Shown one piece after another: positions 6,950 through 15,852 of a stretch of 28,756 nt of DNA. The DNA comes from Bacillota bacterium (GTDB lineage: Bacteria; Bacillota; Clostridia; Christensenellales; CAG-138). Each line of letters opens with the position of its first letter. Positions within the stretch are counted from its first letter, which is position 1. The stretch spans positions 1 through 28,756 of the forward strand of contig JAEWYO010000069.1 of NCBI GenBank assembly GCA_023395595.1, given 5' to 3'. The translations under genes and the position numbers were made by a program. Below the pieces are notes generated by a model. The model searched no databases and had not been told where the DNA came from. It was given only the letters and a program-made list of their open reading frames with translations.

Positions 6950-7870
6950 TTATTTCGCCGTAAACGGCTCGATCCAAACCTTCATGCGTCCGCCGCAGAC
7001 CATTCCCTCTTCCTCCGCCACGTCGTTGCTCATGTCGAGATGGATGAGTTTCGCATTGCCTGTGCGCAGCACGTCCAGCGCGTGTTTGACGATTTCATAT
7101 TCCCCGCAGCCGCCGCCGACGGTACCGACGATACCACCGAGCGCGTTGACCGCCATCACGGCTCCGGTCGGCACGGGGGTTGATCCGCTTTTTTCCACCA
7201 CAACAGCCAGCGCGAAAGGTTCTTTGCCCGAAAGCAGGTAGGCGAGCAGCTCCGGCTCGTGGGATGTGAGCGCGAGACGCTCCGCTTCCCGCGCGCCGCT
7301 CTTGCTGCTGCGCTGCAAAATCAGCTCCGCTAGGATGGAAATCGCGATCTCCTTTGGCGTTTCCGCGCCGATGGCAAGCCCGATTGGCGTATGGATCTGG
7401 TCGATCCTTGCGCGGTCAAATTCTTCTTCTTCGAGCATCTTGAAGAGCTCGATCGTGCGCCTGCGCGAACCGATCAACCCCAGATAGCGCGGTTGCGTGC
7501 CCGCAAGCAGTTTCCGAAGGCAGAGCGCATCGTGCCGGTGTCCGCGCGTAATCACGCAGACAAAGTCGTATTTCGTGACGGCAAGCGTTGCCAGCGCATG
7601 CTCAAATGAATCGCAGATCACGCGTCCGGCTTCGGGAAAACGCACGGTATTGGCAAAGCCCGGGCGGTCGTCCACCACCACCACATCAAACCCCAAATCG
7701 GCGGCATAGCGGCACAGCGGCTGGGACACATGCCCGCCACCGAGTAAAATCAAACGCTGCGGCGGCAGGAACACGCGTGTATAGACCGCCTCGCGGCCTT
7801 TTTCGTCCCGCGTGGCGAGGATCAACTCCGCCGGCGCGCCGTCTAACATGGCAAGATTGACAGTTTGCAT
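6950..7870 (-). CDS. XdhC/CoxI-family molybdoenzyme maturation factor, domain-permuted
   Basis: A 306-residue XdhC-like protein. XdhC proteins help insert sulfurated molybdenum cofactor into xanthine dehydrogenase-type enzymes. The NAD-binding-like Rossmann domain comes first: RLILLGGGHVSQPLCRYAAD (39-58), then VVVVDDRPGFAN, CVITRGHRHD and YLGLIGSRRR. The CoxI-type domain follows: AVVVEKSGSTPVPTGAVMAV (222-241), GTVGGGCGEYEIV (249-261) and the closing GMVCGGRMKVWIEP (289-302). In canonical XdhC the CoxI part precedes the Rossmann part, so this is the reversed order; I recall similar proteins in other Clostridia but could not check. GGGAGGG sits just before the start, which is 29 bases from the tex stop, so it is probably co-transcribed with tex. 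No molybdenum hydroxylase is in the window. Exact client unknown. Confidence 0.85.
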   Translation of the reverse strand: MQTVNLAMLDGAPAELILATRDEKGREAVYTRVFLPPQRLILLGGGHVSQPLCRYAADLGFDVVVVDDRPGFANTVRFPEAGRVICDSFEHALATLAVTKYDFVCVITRGHRHDALCLRKLLAGTQPRYLGLIGSRRRTIELFKMLEEEEFDRARIDQIHTPIGLAIGAETPKEIAISILAELILQRSSKSGAREAERLALTSHEPELLAYLLSGKEPFALAVVVEKSGSTPVPTGAVMAVNALGGIVGTVGGGCGEYEIVKHALDVLRTGNAKLIHLDMSNDVAEEEGMVCGGRMKVWIEPFTAK

Positions 7871-7899
7871 GGGTTCCCTCCCGCCTCTCGTCGAGTCTT

Positions 7900-10056
7900 C
7901 TATTGCTTCTGCGCCTGCTTCATCGAAAGCGAGATCCTCTTTTTCGGAATATCCACGCCAAGCACCAGCACCTGCACCACGTCTCCGATGGAGACCACCT
8001 CACTCGGGTGTTTGATGAAGCGGTTGACCAGCTCCGAGATGTGCACAAGCCCGTCCTGATGCACGCCGATATCGACGAACACGCCGAAATCGATCACGTT
8101 TCGCACCGTTCCGGTGAGGATCATGCCCGGCACGATGTCCTTGATATCCAGCACGTCCGTACGCAAAACCGGCTTTGGCAGCTCGTCTCTTGGATCGCGT
8201 CCGGGTTTGACCAGCTCCTTAACCACGTCCTTGAGTGTCGGCAAGCCAACGCCGCACTCGGCGGCAAGCTTGCTCTCGCCCGCCTGTTTCACGCGCTCCG
8301 GCAGATCCGAAATCTTACCCGCGGCAACATCCTTGAGCGTATAGCCCGTGCGCTCCAGCAGTTTTTCCGCGGCGGTATAGCTTTCCGGATGCACGCCGGT
8401 GTTGTCAAACACGAGCTTGCTCTCCGGCACACGCAAGAAACCCGCGCACTGCTCAAACGCCTTTGGCCCCATCTTTGGAACCTTCATGAGCAGCTTTCGG
8501 CTGGTGAACGCGCCGTTTGCCTCGCGATACGCCACGATGTTTTTTGCGAGGGTTTCATTGAGTCCCGCAACCTGCTTGAGCAGCGACGGAGAAGCGGTGT
8601 TGACATCCACCCCAACCGCGTTGACGCAGTCTTCCACCACGCCTTCGAGCGTTTCGCTGAGCCGCTTTTGCGGCATGTCGTGCTGATATTGCCCAACCCC
8701 GATGGCTTTGGGGTCGATTTTGACCAACTCGGCCAGCGGGTCTTGCAGTCGCCGCGCGATGGAGACAGCGGAACGCAGGTTGACGTCATACTGCGGGAAT
8801 TCCTCGGCGGCAAGCTTGCTCGCGGAATAGACGGAGGCGCCCGCCTCGTTGACGATCATATAGCTTACACCGCGATTTCTGGCGATCAGCTCCACGGTCA
8901 TCTGCTCTGTCTCGCGGGAGGCGGTTCCGTTGCCGATTGCAATGTGCTCAATGGTATGCTTCTTCACGAGGGATTCGAGCTTTTCAATCGCCTCTTCCTT
9001 CTGCCGCTCGCCAAAGGTCGGGTAGACCACCGTGGTGTCGAGTACCTTTCCCGTGTCGCTGACCACGGCGACCTTGCAGCCGTTGCGATAGCCGGGGTCC
9101 AGGCCCATCGTGACATGCCCTTTCACGGGCGGCTGCATCAAAAGTGGCTTGAGGTTGAGCGCAAAGTTATGGATTGCCCCTTCATTGGCAAGATCGGTCA
9201 GCGCGTTTCTGGTTTCGCGCTCCACCGAGGGGAATATCAGGCGGTCGTAGGCATCCTCCGCCGCGTTTTCAACGAACTTGCCCGCGGGTGTGTTGGTTTT
9301 CACCACCGCGCGTTTGACGGTTCCAAGCGCGAGCTCCCGGTCAAGATCGAGATTGACCTTGAGGAACCCTTCCTTCTCACCGCGGTTGATCGCGAGGATT
9401 TGGTGGCTTTGCAGGCGGCTCATCGGCTGGTCAAACTGATAATACAGGCGATAGACCGAGTCCTCTTCCTTTGCCGCAACGGAACCGACCTTCGCGTTCT
9501 TCGCGATGACGTCGCGCAGCTTCTGGCGGATGCCTGCATCATCCGAAATCGACTCCGCAACGATGTCCGAAGCACCGGCAAGCGCTTCTTCAATCGTATT
9601 CACTGCCTTTTCGGGATTGAGGTACGCCTGCGCGAGCTGCTCCAGCGAAGAGACTTCCTTGCCCTGCACGAAAATTTGATTGGCGAGCGGCTCCAGCCCT
9701 TTTTCTTTTGCAATGGTCGCGCGCGTGCGGCGCTTTTGCTTATATGGGCGATAGAGGTCTTCCAGCACGGCGAGGGTTTTTGCTTCGTCGATTTGGCGGC
9801 TGAGTTCGTCCGTGAGCTTCTCCTGCCCTGCGATGGATTTTTTAATCTCCTCGCGCCGCTCGGCAAGGTTTCGCAGATACGTCAGCCGATCTGCAAGATC
9901 GCGCAGGGTGGTGTCGTCCATCGTGCCATGCATCTCCTTGCGGTAGCGCGCGATGAACGGAATTGTGTATCCTTCGTCGATCAGATCGACAACGTTTTTT
10001 ACGTGGGTCTCGTTTTTGTCAAACTCTTTTGCGAGAAGTTGAATTTCTGTTTCCAT
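7900..10056 (-). CDS. tex: Tex-family transcription accessory / RNA-binding protein
   Basis: A 718-residue Tex protein (YhgF/YdcI-like), a conserved cytoplasmic nucleic-acid-binding protein linked to transcription. Domains in order: an N-terminal helical region with YTIPFIARYRKEMHGTMDD (about 30-48); a YqgF/RNase H-like domain opening MGLDPGYRNGCKVAVV; a helix-hairpin-helix section with GVDVNTASPSLLKQVAGL and VPKMGPKAFEQCAGFLRV; and a C-terminal S1 domain, GTVRNVIDFGVFVDIGVHQD then GLVHISEL and KKRISLSMK. The frame is open to 10173, but METEIQLLAKEF at 10056 matches the usual start and length and has AAGGAG just upstream; 10071 is the alternative. The XdhC-like gene follows after 29 bases. 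A long frame on the opposite strand is a codon-structure shadow. Confidence 0.93.
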   Translation of the reverse strand: METEIQLLAKEFDKNETHVKNVVDLIDEGYTIPFIARYRKEMHGTMDDTTLRDLADRLTYLRNLAERREEIKKSIAGQEKLTDELSRQIDEAKTLAVLEDLYRPYKQKRRTRATIAKEKGLEPLANQIFVQGKEVSSLEQLAQAYLNPEKAVNTIEEALAGASDIVAESISDDAGIRQKLRDVIAKNAKVGSVAAKEEDSVYRLYYQFDQPMSRLQSHQILAINRGEKEGFLKVNLDLDRELALGTVKRAVVKTNTPAGKFVENAAEDAYDRLIFPSVERETRNALTDLANEGAIHNFALNLKPLLMQPPVKGHVTMGLDPGYRNGCKVAVVSDTGKVLDTTVVYPTFGERQKEEAIEKLESLVKKHTIEHIAIGNGTASRETEQMTVELIARNRGVSYMIVNEAGASVYSASKLAAEEFPQYDVNLRSAVSIARRLQDPLAELVKIDPKAIGVGQYQHDMPQKRLSETLEGVVEDCVNAVGVDVNTASPSLLKQVAGLNETLAKNIVAYREANGAFTSRKLLMKVPKMGPKAFEQCAGFLRVPESKLVFDNTGVHPESYTAAEKLLERTGYTLKDVAAGKISDLPERVKQAGESKLAAECGVGLPTLKDVVKELVKPGRDPRDELPKPVLRTDVLDIKDIVPGMILTGTVRNVIDFGVFVDIGVHQDGLVHISELVNRFIKHPSEVVSIGDVVQVLVLGVDIPKKRISLSMKQAQKQ

Positions 10057-10141
10057 GCTGCTCCTTGCCATGGCTTCACCTGCTGTAACAGCGCGCGCCA
10101 TGCGTTTTCCCCGCCGGAGAATCTCATCCCGGCGTAGGGTT

Positions 10142-10150
10142 ATTTTACCA
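10142..10150 (-). promoter_or_regulatory. Possible extended -10 promoter for tex
   Basis: Minus strand TGGTAAAAT, identical to the element upstream of the MFS gene, lies about 85 bases before the tex start. The -35 position has only a poor match. Confidence 0.35.
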
Positions 10151-10171
10151 TAAACCCACCGCGCGAGAAAC

Positions 10172-10206
10172 AAAAAAAGAGCGCGCCCGCTGATTCGGTT
10201 CGCGCC
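10172..10206 (-). terminator. Terminator after the EAL-domain gene
   Basis: Minus strand GCGCG (10205-10201), a 15-nt loop and CGCGC (10185-10181), followed by TCTTTTTTT. It begins about 20 bases after the stop at 10228 and separates the c-di-GMP genes from tex. The stem is short but GC-only. Confidence 0.65.
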
Positions 10207-10227
10207 CGGCGTCTATTTCTTTCGGTT

Positions 10228-11967
10228 TTAGCGGCAAGCCTTGGTCTCCAGATAGCGCATCAAGTTTTCAAGCGGCATCGGCAGCGCATGATAGTATCCC
10301 TGCACACGGTCGCAAGCGGCATGCCGCGCAAAGCGCATCTGCTCCTCCGTCTCCACCCCCTCTGCTACCACCGCCGCGCCGAAGAGATGCCCGAGGCGAA
10401 CGATCATTTTCGCAAGACCGGAGACGCTTGGGTCTTGAATGAACGCTTTATCCACCTTGAGCGTGGAAATCTTCAGATCCTTGAGCAGGCTTAGCGAAGA
10501 GAAGCCCGTGCCGAAATCGTCCAAAGCGACACGAACGCCGGAATCATAGAGCATGTTGAGCTTTTCCACAACGCGCTGCTCCCGGTTGACCACGACGGAC
10601 TCCGTGACCTCCAACTCCAGCAGCTCCGGCTTCACCAAAGTCTCGGTCAGCAGATCAAACACGCGGTTGGCAAACCCGGCCATCTGGAGTTGAATGCCGG
10701 AGACGTTGACCGCCATAAAGAAATTTGCTCCGAAGCGCTCGTTGATCTTCCGCAGCGTTTCGCAGGCGGTGTGCAGTACCCATTCTCCGATTTTTTGAAT
10801 CAGCCGGCTCTCCTCCGCGATGCCGATGAACTCCAGCGGAGAAACCTCGCCAAGCGTCGGGCTATGCCAGCGCAGCAGCGCCTCAAATCCCAATAGCCTC
10901 TCGGAACCCGGTTGAATCTGCGGCTGAAAGAAGAGCTCCAACTCGTCGTTCTCCAGCGCCTTTGGCAGCGCGTTTCGAATGTTGGTACGCCGCAGCAGCA
11001 TCAACCCGATCTGTTCGTTATAGAACGATACGGCGTTTCCGGTGTGCTTTGCCTGATAGAGCGCGAGGTTTGCACGCATGATCAATTCGTCGCGGTTGGT
11101 GCTGTCCTTGGGATAGCAGGCCGCGCCGCAGCTGGCGGAGATATAAAAACTTGCGTTGTCCACCTCGACCACCTGCCGTATGGCAGCCTGCGCGCGATCC
11201 AGTAGCGCATGAAGCTGCGGCTCGTCGCACGAAGCGTTGATGAGCAGCACCAGGTCGGTTCCCGTCATGCTAAAGCAGGTGTTGCTTTCGGTAAAGAGTG
11301 CGTTCAGGCGCTGGGCCAGAATGCGCATGATGGTATCACTGAGCACGCTGCCATAGGATGCGAGAATTTCGGCCAGATTGTCCGGCGCAAAGATGGCAAG
11401 CGAAAACCGCGCATGCTCGCTGGCAGCCCGCTGCACAAACGCTTCGTAGAGGCAGAGCCGGTTCGGCAACCCCGTGATCGGCTCTTCGTGCGCCAGGCGA
11501 AAGTTTTCCTCGCGCTGGGTGCGGAGCTCCTCCGTGGTTTGCTCCAGCGAACTCTCTTTTGCAACAAAGTCCGTGATGTCGCTCACCGTGATGGCGACAT
11601 GTCCCTGCCTTGGGGAAAAGACAAATGTATTGTACCATTTGCCAAACACAATGGAATATTTCGAGATGCGCTCCGGCACACCGGTCTTCGCGACGCGGCC
11701 GAAGCATTGAATCCAGTAGGATTCGGTTTGCGGGAAAATGCTGCGCACGTTCTTACCGATGATGCGATCCCGGCTCAACCCCGTCTCTGTTTCAAACGCG
11801 CGGTTGACTGCGAGGAACACGTAATCCACCGCTTCCCCGTTTGCATCGTAGACCATGCGATAATACGAAAACGGGCTGATCATGCTTTCGAATATCTGCC
11901 TCAGCTCCGCTTCCGAAAGGGCCTGTTGTTCATCCCCATTGGTGAAATCCGGCTCTTCTGTGTTCAT
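10228..11967 (-). CDS. PAS / degenerate GGDEF / EAL cyclic-di-GMP phosphodiesterase
   Basis: A 579-residue cytoplasmic protein with three parts. Residues about 20-135 form a PAS sensor (IFESMISPFSYYRMVYDANG). Residues about 160-320 are a GGDEF fold (EEPITGLPNRLCLYEAF, ISASCGAACYP), but the signature is replaced by MTGTDL (234-239), so it should not make c-di-GMP. Residues about 330-575 are an EAL domain with the expected residues: FEALLRW (Glu362), NVSG (Asn421), ELEVTES (Glu453), ALDDFGTGFSSLSLL (Asp483/484), KVDKAFI (Lys504) and VAEGVETEEQ. It is therefore probably an active phosphodiesterase controlled by PAS and perhaps by GTP binding to the dead GGDEF fold. The start at 11967 has AAGGAGG seven bases upstream; the frame is open further, but without family similarity. 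The diguanylate cyclase gene ends 76 bases upstream on the same strand. Confidence 0.92.
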   Translation of the reverse strand: MNTEEPDFTNGDEQQALSEAELRQIFESMISPFSYYRMVYDANGEAVDYVFLAVNRAFETETGLSRDRIIGKNVRSIFPQTESYWIQCFGRVAKTGVPERISKYSIVFGKWYNTFVFSPRQGHVAITVSDITDFVAKESSLEQTTEELRTQREENFRLAHEEPITGLPNRLCLYEAFVQRAASEHARFSLAIFAPDNLAEILASYGSVLSDTIMRILAQRLNALFTESNTCFSMTGTDLVLLINASCDEPQLHALLDRAQAAIRQVVEVDNASFYISASCGAACYPKDSTNRDELIMRANLALYQAKHTGNAVSFYNEQIGLMLLRRTNIRNALPKALENDELELFFQPQIQPGSERLLGFEALLRWHSPTLGEVSPLEFIGIAEESRLIQKIGEWVLHTACETLRKINERFGANFFMAVNVSGIQLQMAGFANRVFDLLTETLVKPELLELEVTESVVVNREQRVVEKLNMLYDSGVRVALDDFGTGFSSLSLLKDLKISTLKVDKAFIQDPSVSGLAKMIVRLGHLFGAAVVAEGVETEEQMRFARHAACDRVQGYYHALPMPLENLMRYLETKACR

Positions 11968-12043
11968 CCTACATCCTCCTTGTTCAGGTGGCGCTGGTGC
12001 AATAACAAGATTGACGCTGTCTGGATGCTCGTGCTTTGGCGCT

Positions 12044-13159
12044 TTAGGAGTGCGTTCGTATGCCGTTGACGCGGTTTCTGCCCGCGCGCTTGGAGGAATA
12101 GAGCGCGCTGTCCGCCGCGCCGATGAGCTCCTCCCGCGTGATGCCGTCCTCCGGCATGGCGGCAACGCCGAACGAGAGCGTAAATTGCTCCACCCCGTCG
12201 TCCTGCGTCTCGTTCAGGTTTTCAATCGCACGGCAAAGCGCGTTTGCGCGCTGAATACCTTCATTGAGCGTGCAGTCCGGCAAGATCAAGCAAAACTCAT
12301 CCCCGCCAAAGCGGCACGCCACATCCGAAGCGCGAATGCTCTTCATCAAAAACGCGGACACCTTCACAAGCGCCTTGTCGCCCAGAACATGCCCGACGGT
12401 ATCGTTGATATTCTTAAAGCCGTCGATATCCGCCATGATAACGGAAAGCGGCTGCTGTTTGCGAATCGCCCGCTGGATTTCGCGGTCAAATGTTTCCTCC
12501 ATATAGCGGCGGTTATACAACCCCGTGAGCGGGTCACGCACGGAGAGCGCGCGGAGCTTTGCCTCGTCGAGCACCAGCTGGTTGCGCTGTTTTTCAATCT
12601 CCCGCAGCTGCCGCTTGCTCGAAAATCCGTAGAGCACGCCGATCACCGAAGTAAACACAATATAAGACACCAGGCTCGGCCAATTGATTGCTTGGAACGC
12701 AGGTGTCGTTAGAATGAGCGTGATGACTGCGGCCAGCTGAATGAACGCGATGATGATCGTCATACGCTCACTCAGCAGAATCGAGCAAAGTTGAATTGAC
12801 ATGGCGACATAGATCAGCGGCACAAAATCCCCGGCGAGTACCGCAGGATCAAGCAAGATCGCGAGCCACGGGCCAATGACCATACACGGCGCGGTAAGCC
12901 AGGATGCCGCGCGAAAACGCCCCGCTTGATTGACAAGAAGCGCAAAAAAGATGACGAGAAATAATCCACCAAGCAGCAGCATGTAAAACAGCAGCCGTTC
13001 GCCGCGATTAACCGCAAGAGTGAGAATCATGGTTGCCGAGATCAGCACAAGATAGATAAACTGAAACACCAGCAGATTGACGGCGCTTCTCGCCTCACTC
13101 TGCAAGTGCTTTGCCTGAAATGCCTGCAAGTATCTCTCGGTTCGCTCGGACGCATTCAT
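12044..13159 (-). CDS. Membrane diguanylate cyclase (GGDEF)
   Basis: A 371-residue protein. Residues about 27-180 form six hydrophobic helices, a generic membrane sensor. A short coiled-coil linker (REIEKQRNQLVLDEAKLRAL) leads to a complete GGDEF domain: DPLTGLYNRRYMEE (209-222), IMADIDGFKNINDTVGHVLG (241-260) and RFGGDEF (283-289). RASD at 276-279, five residues before GGDEF, is an intact inhibitory I-site, so the enzyme is probably active and product-inhibited. It converts two GTP to c-di-GMP at the inner membrane face. The ribosome binding site is weak, so the exact start is less certain. The EAL phosphodiesterase lies 76 bases downstream on the same strand without a terminator between, so the two are likely co-transcribed; an HD-GYP gene diverges upstream. 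Confidence 0.93.
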   Translation of the reverse strand: MNASERTERYLQAFQAKHLQSEARSAVNLLVFQFIYLVLISATMILTLAVNRGERLLFYMLLLGGLFLVIFFALLVNQAGRFRAASWLTAPCMVIGPWLAILLDPAVLAGDFVPLIYVAMSIQLCSILLSERMTIIIAFIQLAAVITLILTTPAFQAINWPSLVSYIVFTSVIGVLYGFSSKRQLREIEKQRNQLVLDEAKLRALSVRDPLTGLYNRRYMEETFDREIQRAIRKQQPLSVIMADIDGFKNINDTVGHVLGDKALVKVSAFLMKSIRASDVACRFGGDEFCLILPDCTLNEGIQRANALCRAIENLNETQDDGVEQFTLSFGVAAMPEDGITREELIGAADSALYSSKRAGRNRVNGIRTHS

Positions 13160-13624
13160 GTATGGTATCCAGCTTTCGCTTGTGATCGCCGTGTGTTTGG
13201 ATGATCGGACACGCCATTATCCGCACTATCGCGATATAACGAGAAAATGCCCGGGGTTTGCGATACAGTCCGGTTGGCAATGGCTTGGAGTTGTGATGTT
13301 TTCTCAACGATGGTGAAGTTGTGCTTTGTTCTGTGATCCAACGATAGACAAAATGAAATGACACATGTAACGCATGTCTATACCGCTATTGTAATTCTCC
13401 GTGGTCATGCCGTCAACGGGGTGATCTGGAAACGTTCCTCCTGCAGAGATCCTGATCATGGTTTCACGAAAGAGCTCCGTGGTTGAACCAGTATTCCGAT
13501 GTGCCCGCACGTATTTTCCTTGTGCGATCCGCTTGCGAGGGCGTATAATAAACGCTAGATGCTCGCCTGTTGAATAATGGCTTCCATTCACGGCGTGCAT
13601 CATTTGTTGAGGGGGAACCCAATC
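13160..13624 (+). other. Divergent intergenic region between diguanylate cyclase and HD-GYP genes
   Basis: A 465-base spacer with no convincing gene. It holds the HD-GYP promoter (13520-13549) and a moderate stem at 13460-13489 (GGTT/AACC and CACG/CGTG). I looked for the GEMM c-di-GMP riboswitch core and did not recognise it. A GATAAT near 13213-13218 on the minus strand could be a -10 box for the cyclase, but no -35 is evident. Short frames here lack ribosome binding sites. Confidence 0.5.
13520..13549 (+). promoter_or_regulatory. Promoter of the HD-GYP gene
   Basis: TTGTGC (13520-13525), an 18-bp spacer and a perfect TATAAT (13544-13549). Initiation near 13556 leaves a 5' leader of about 70 bases to the ATG at 13625. 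Confidence 0.55.
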
Positions 13625-15835
13625 ATGCCGCAGCAGGATGCCTACCAATTTTCGCCCGAGCGCCGGAGCGCACTCGAAGCGCTGCCGCACGCACTCGCTG
13701 CGTATCAATACGTCGGCGGAATTGTCCGAACGCTGCTGGTTTCCGATGGTATGTGCCGCATGACCGGGCGCAGCCGCGAGCAGCTGACACAAAATCTAAA
13801 CGAAGATATGTTTGCCAGCGTTCATCCGGATGACCGCGAGATGCTCGCCAACCTCGGCTACACCTTCAGCACAAAGGAATGCGTGTATGATGTCGTCTAT
13901 CGAACCCGCCTGTTTGGGCACGACGACTATCGCCTGCTTCACGTAGTCGGACGCTATCAATCGATGCAAGGCGGAGTACGCGTCGCATTCTTAGCCTATC
14001 ACGACATCACCGATACGCCGCACCATCAACTCCGCGCGCTCGCAGGAACCGAATCCCCCAAAAGTCGCTTTTTTGACGAAAATCTAGGCGCGATGGCTAT
14101 CGTTTCGCAAGCCGACTACCGCCTGCTCTACTACAATAAGGCGCTCACGCGCCTGCTCCCGCCGAAGATGGTCTACGATTCCGGCATCACCTTCAACCGG
14201 TTTTTCTTCGGACAGGACAACATCCGCATCCGCGGACTGTATCATGCAATTGATGCCGGTCCCCGCGTGACAACCGACCCGCTGACGCAGCGCAAAATCG
14301 AAGTCAACGTGCTCTCCACCAGCTATGGTGATGAGGCCGCTTATGTCATCTATTTCTACGAGCAGCAGCCGGATGCGGGCCCCGCGTCCGTGCTTGCCGC
14401 AACGCGCCACCTGCGCGCCGCGTTCAACGCCACTATCTTTGCCAGCGAAAGCAACGGATTGATTTTTCACGACGGTGCATATAAGGGGTTTCGTGTTTGG
14501 AACCTCACGCAGAACATCAGCTCCTATCAGGCGGGCTGTGATGTACTTTTTCCGGGAACCGGCGCGGAAGCCACACTGGAACGGTATCTTGCGCACATCA
14601 AGAACCTCTGCACCCAATCGGATCAAACCGCCATCTTCTCGGAGCTCTCGCGCGAGAAATTGCTGCTGCTGTTCGAAAGCGGCTCCTATCCGCGCCAAAT
14701 TACGCTCTCGCTCGGAACTCCGGACGGAACTGAGTTCCTCTCGTTTCGCAGCACGATGATGCGCTCTCCCGACAGCGGCGATCTTTTCCTGAAGATTGAC
14801 GAAGCAAACGTGACCGAGACCACGGTCATCGACATGTTGGTGACCAAGACTGTTGAACAAGCCTATGACTATGTAGCGTATTCCGACCTGAGCGCAGACC
14901 GCTGCCACATCATCAGCGGCAAAGTGACCGCGCGCGGGAAGAACAGCTACTGCATCAAAACATCGGATTTCATCCGTTCCCCGGGCGATATCCGCACGTT
15001 CCCGTCGCTTTTTCCGCCGCATGTACGCACACTGGAGCAGATGCACACGTATCTGGCCTCCGTTTGCGATGAGGATGGCCTCTACAGCACCTTGCAGGAG
15101 CTGCCCGGCGGCGTGATCAAGATTCTCTACTTTGAGCTGATCGACAAGGTGCGCAAGACGTTCTACATCCGCTGCAAGGATGTCACCCAGCTTCTGCACT
15201 CCGAGCGGGAGCGAAAAGCGGAGCTTGAGCGCGCAGTTTTGGATGAGCGCGCACGGGCGGAGCGCCTCCAATTGCAGACTGTGCTCTCCATCAGCAATGC
15301 GCTCGATGCACGCGATCCGCTGACCTGTAGCCATTCACAGCGTGTCGCGCAGTATTCCGCCGGAATCGCGAGGCGGCTCGGCTGGCCGGAGGAACGAATT
15401 GAAAACTTCTACAACATGGCGCTTGTCCACGACATCGGAAAAATCGGTGTTTCCGACGCGGTGCTGCAAAAATGCGGCAAGCTCACAGCGGAAGAATATC
15501 GCCAGATTCAGACGCATGTTGACATCGGTGGTTTTATCCTGAAGGATTTCTCCGCCATCGACAAAGTCAGCGAAGGCGCGCTGTATCACCACGAGCGCTA
15601 TGACGGCAAGGGGTATTCACGCGGACTCGCGGGGGAAGAAATCCCGATTGAAGCGCGCATCATCTGCATTGCGGACGCGATCGACGCGATGAATAGCTCC
15701 CGGCTCTATCGCACAAGGCAAAGCGAAGAATACATCCGCGCGGAGCTGATCCGAGAACGCGGAAAGCAGTTTGACCCTCAGCTTGTGGATGTGCTCCTGA
15801 CGATGATCGACGAAGGATTGCTCGAACAAGCCTGA
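13625..15835 (+). CDS. PAS-like sensor / HD-GYP cyclic-di-GMP phosphodiesterase
   Basis: A 736-residue cytoplasmic protein. Residues 20-130 form a PAS fold (SDGMCRMTGRSREQL, SVHPDDREML); 150-250 look like a second PAS unit; 265-520 are further sensor-like sequence I cannot name. A coiled coil (SERERKAELERAVLDERARA, about 527-546) leads into an HD-GYP domain: LDARDPLTCSHSQRVAQYS (560-578), metal-binding VHDIGKIGV (His602/Asp603), HHERYDGKGYS (655-665) and CIADAIDAM. The GYP signature reads GYS (Pro to Ser), and the metal-ligand histidines are kept, so c-di-GMP hydrolysis is plausible. GAGGGGG upstream supports the start at 13625; an in-frame ATG at 13577 lacks one. The gene diverges from the cyclase/EAL pair and ends in its own terminator. 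Confidence 0.9.
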   Translation: MPQQDAYQFSPERRSALEALPHALAAYQYVGGIVRTLLVSDGMCRMTGRSREQLTQNLNEDMFASVHPDDREMLANLGYTFSTKECVYDVVYRTRLFGHDDYRLLHVVGRYQSMQGGVRVAFLAYHDITDTPHHQLRALAGTESPKSRFFDENLGAMAIVSQADYRLLYYNKALTRLLPPKMVYDSGITFNRFFFGQDNIRIRGLYHAIDAGPRVTTDPLTQRKIEVNVLSTSYGDEAAYVIYFYEQQPDAGPASVLAATRHLRAAFNATIFASESNGLIFHDGAYKGFRVWNLTQNISSYQAGCDVLFPGTGAEATLERYLAHIKNLCTQSDQTAIFSELSREKLLLLFESGSYPRQITLSLGTPDGTEFLSFRSTMMRSPDSGDLFLKIDEANVTETTVIDMLVTKTVEQAYDYVAYSDLSADRCHIISGKVTARGKNSYCIKTSDFIRSPGDIRTFPSLFPPHVRTLEQMHTYLASVCDEDGLYSTLQELPGGVIKILYFELIDKVRKTFYIRCKDVTQLLHSERERKAELERAVLDERARAERLQLQTVLSISNALDARDPLTCSHSQRVAQYSAGIARRLGWPEERIENFYNMALVHDIGKIGVSDAVLQKCGKLTAEEYRQIQTHVDIGGFILKDFSAIDKVSEGALYHHERYDGKGYSRGLAGEEIPIEARIICIADAIDAMNSSRLYRTRQSEEYIRAELIRERGKQFDPQLVDVLLTMIDEGLLEQA

Positions 15836-15852
15836 CCCTGGACGCAAACAGC

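Noticed and set aside
7903..10137. A 744-codon open frame on the plus strand opposite tex.
   Set aside because: It lies exactly antisense to a well-supported Tex protein, has no recognisable domain, and its composition (rich in His, Arg, Leu, Val) is what GC-rich codons give in that mirror frame.
13160..13624. Possible c-di-GMP (GEMM) riboswitch between the cyclase and HD-GYP genes.
   Set aside because: I looked for the GEMM core and tetraloop/receptor elements and found only a modest stem at 13460-13489.
14084..15334. A 416-codon minus-strand frame opposite the HD-GYP gene.
   Set aside because: The plus strand carries PAS and HD-GYP motifs; this frame has none and no ribosome binding site.
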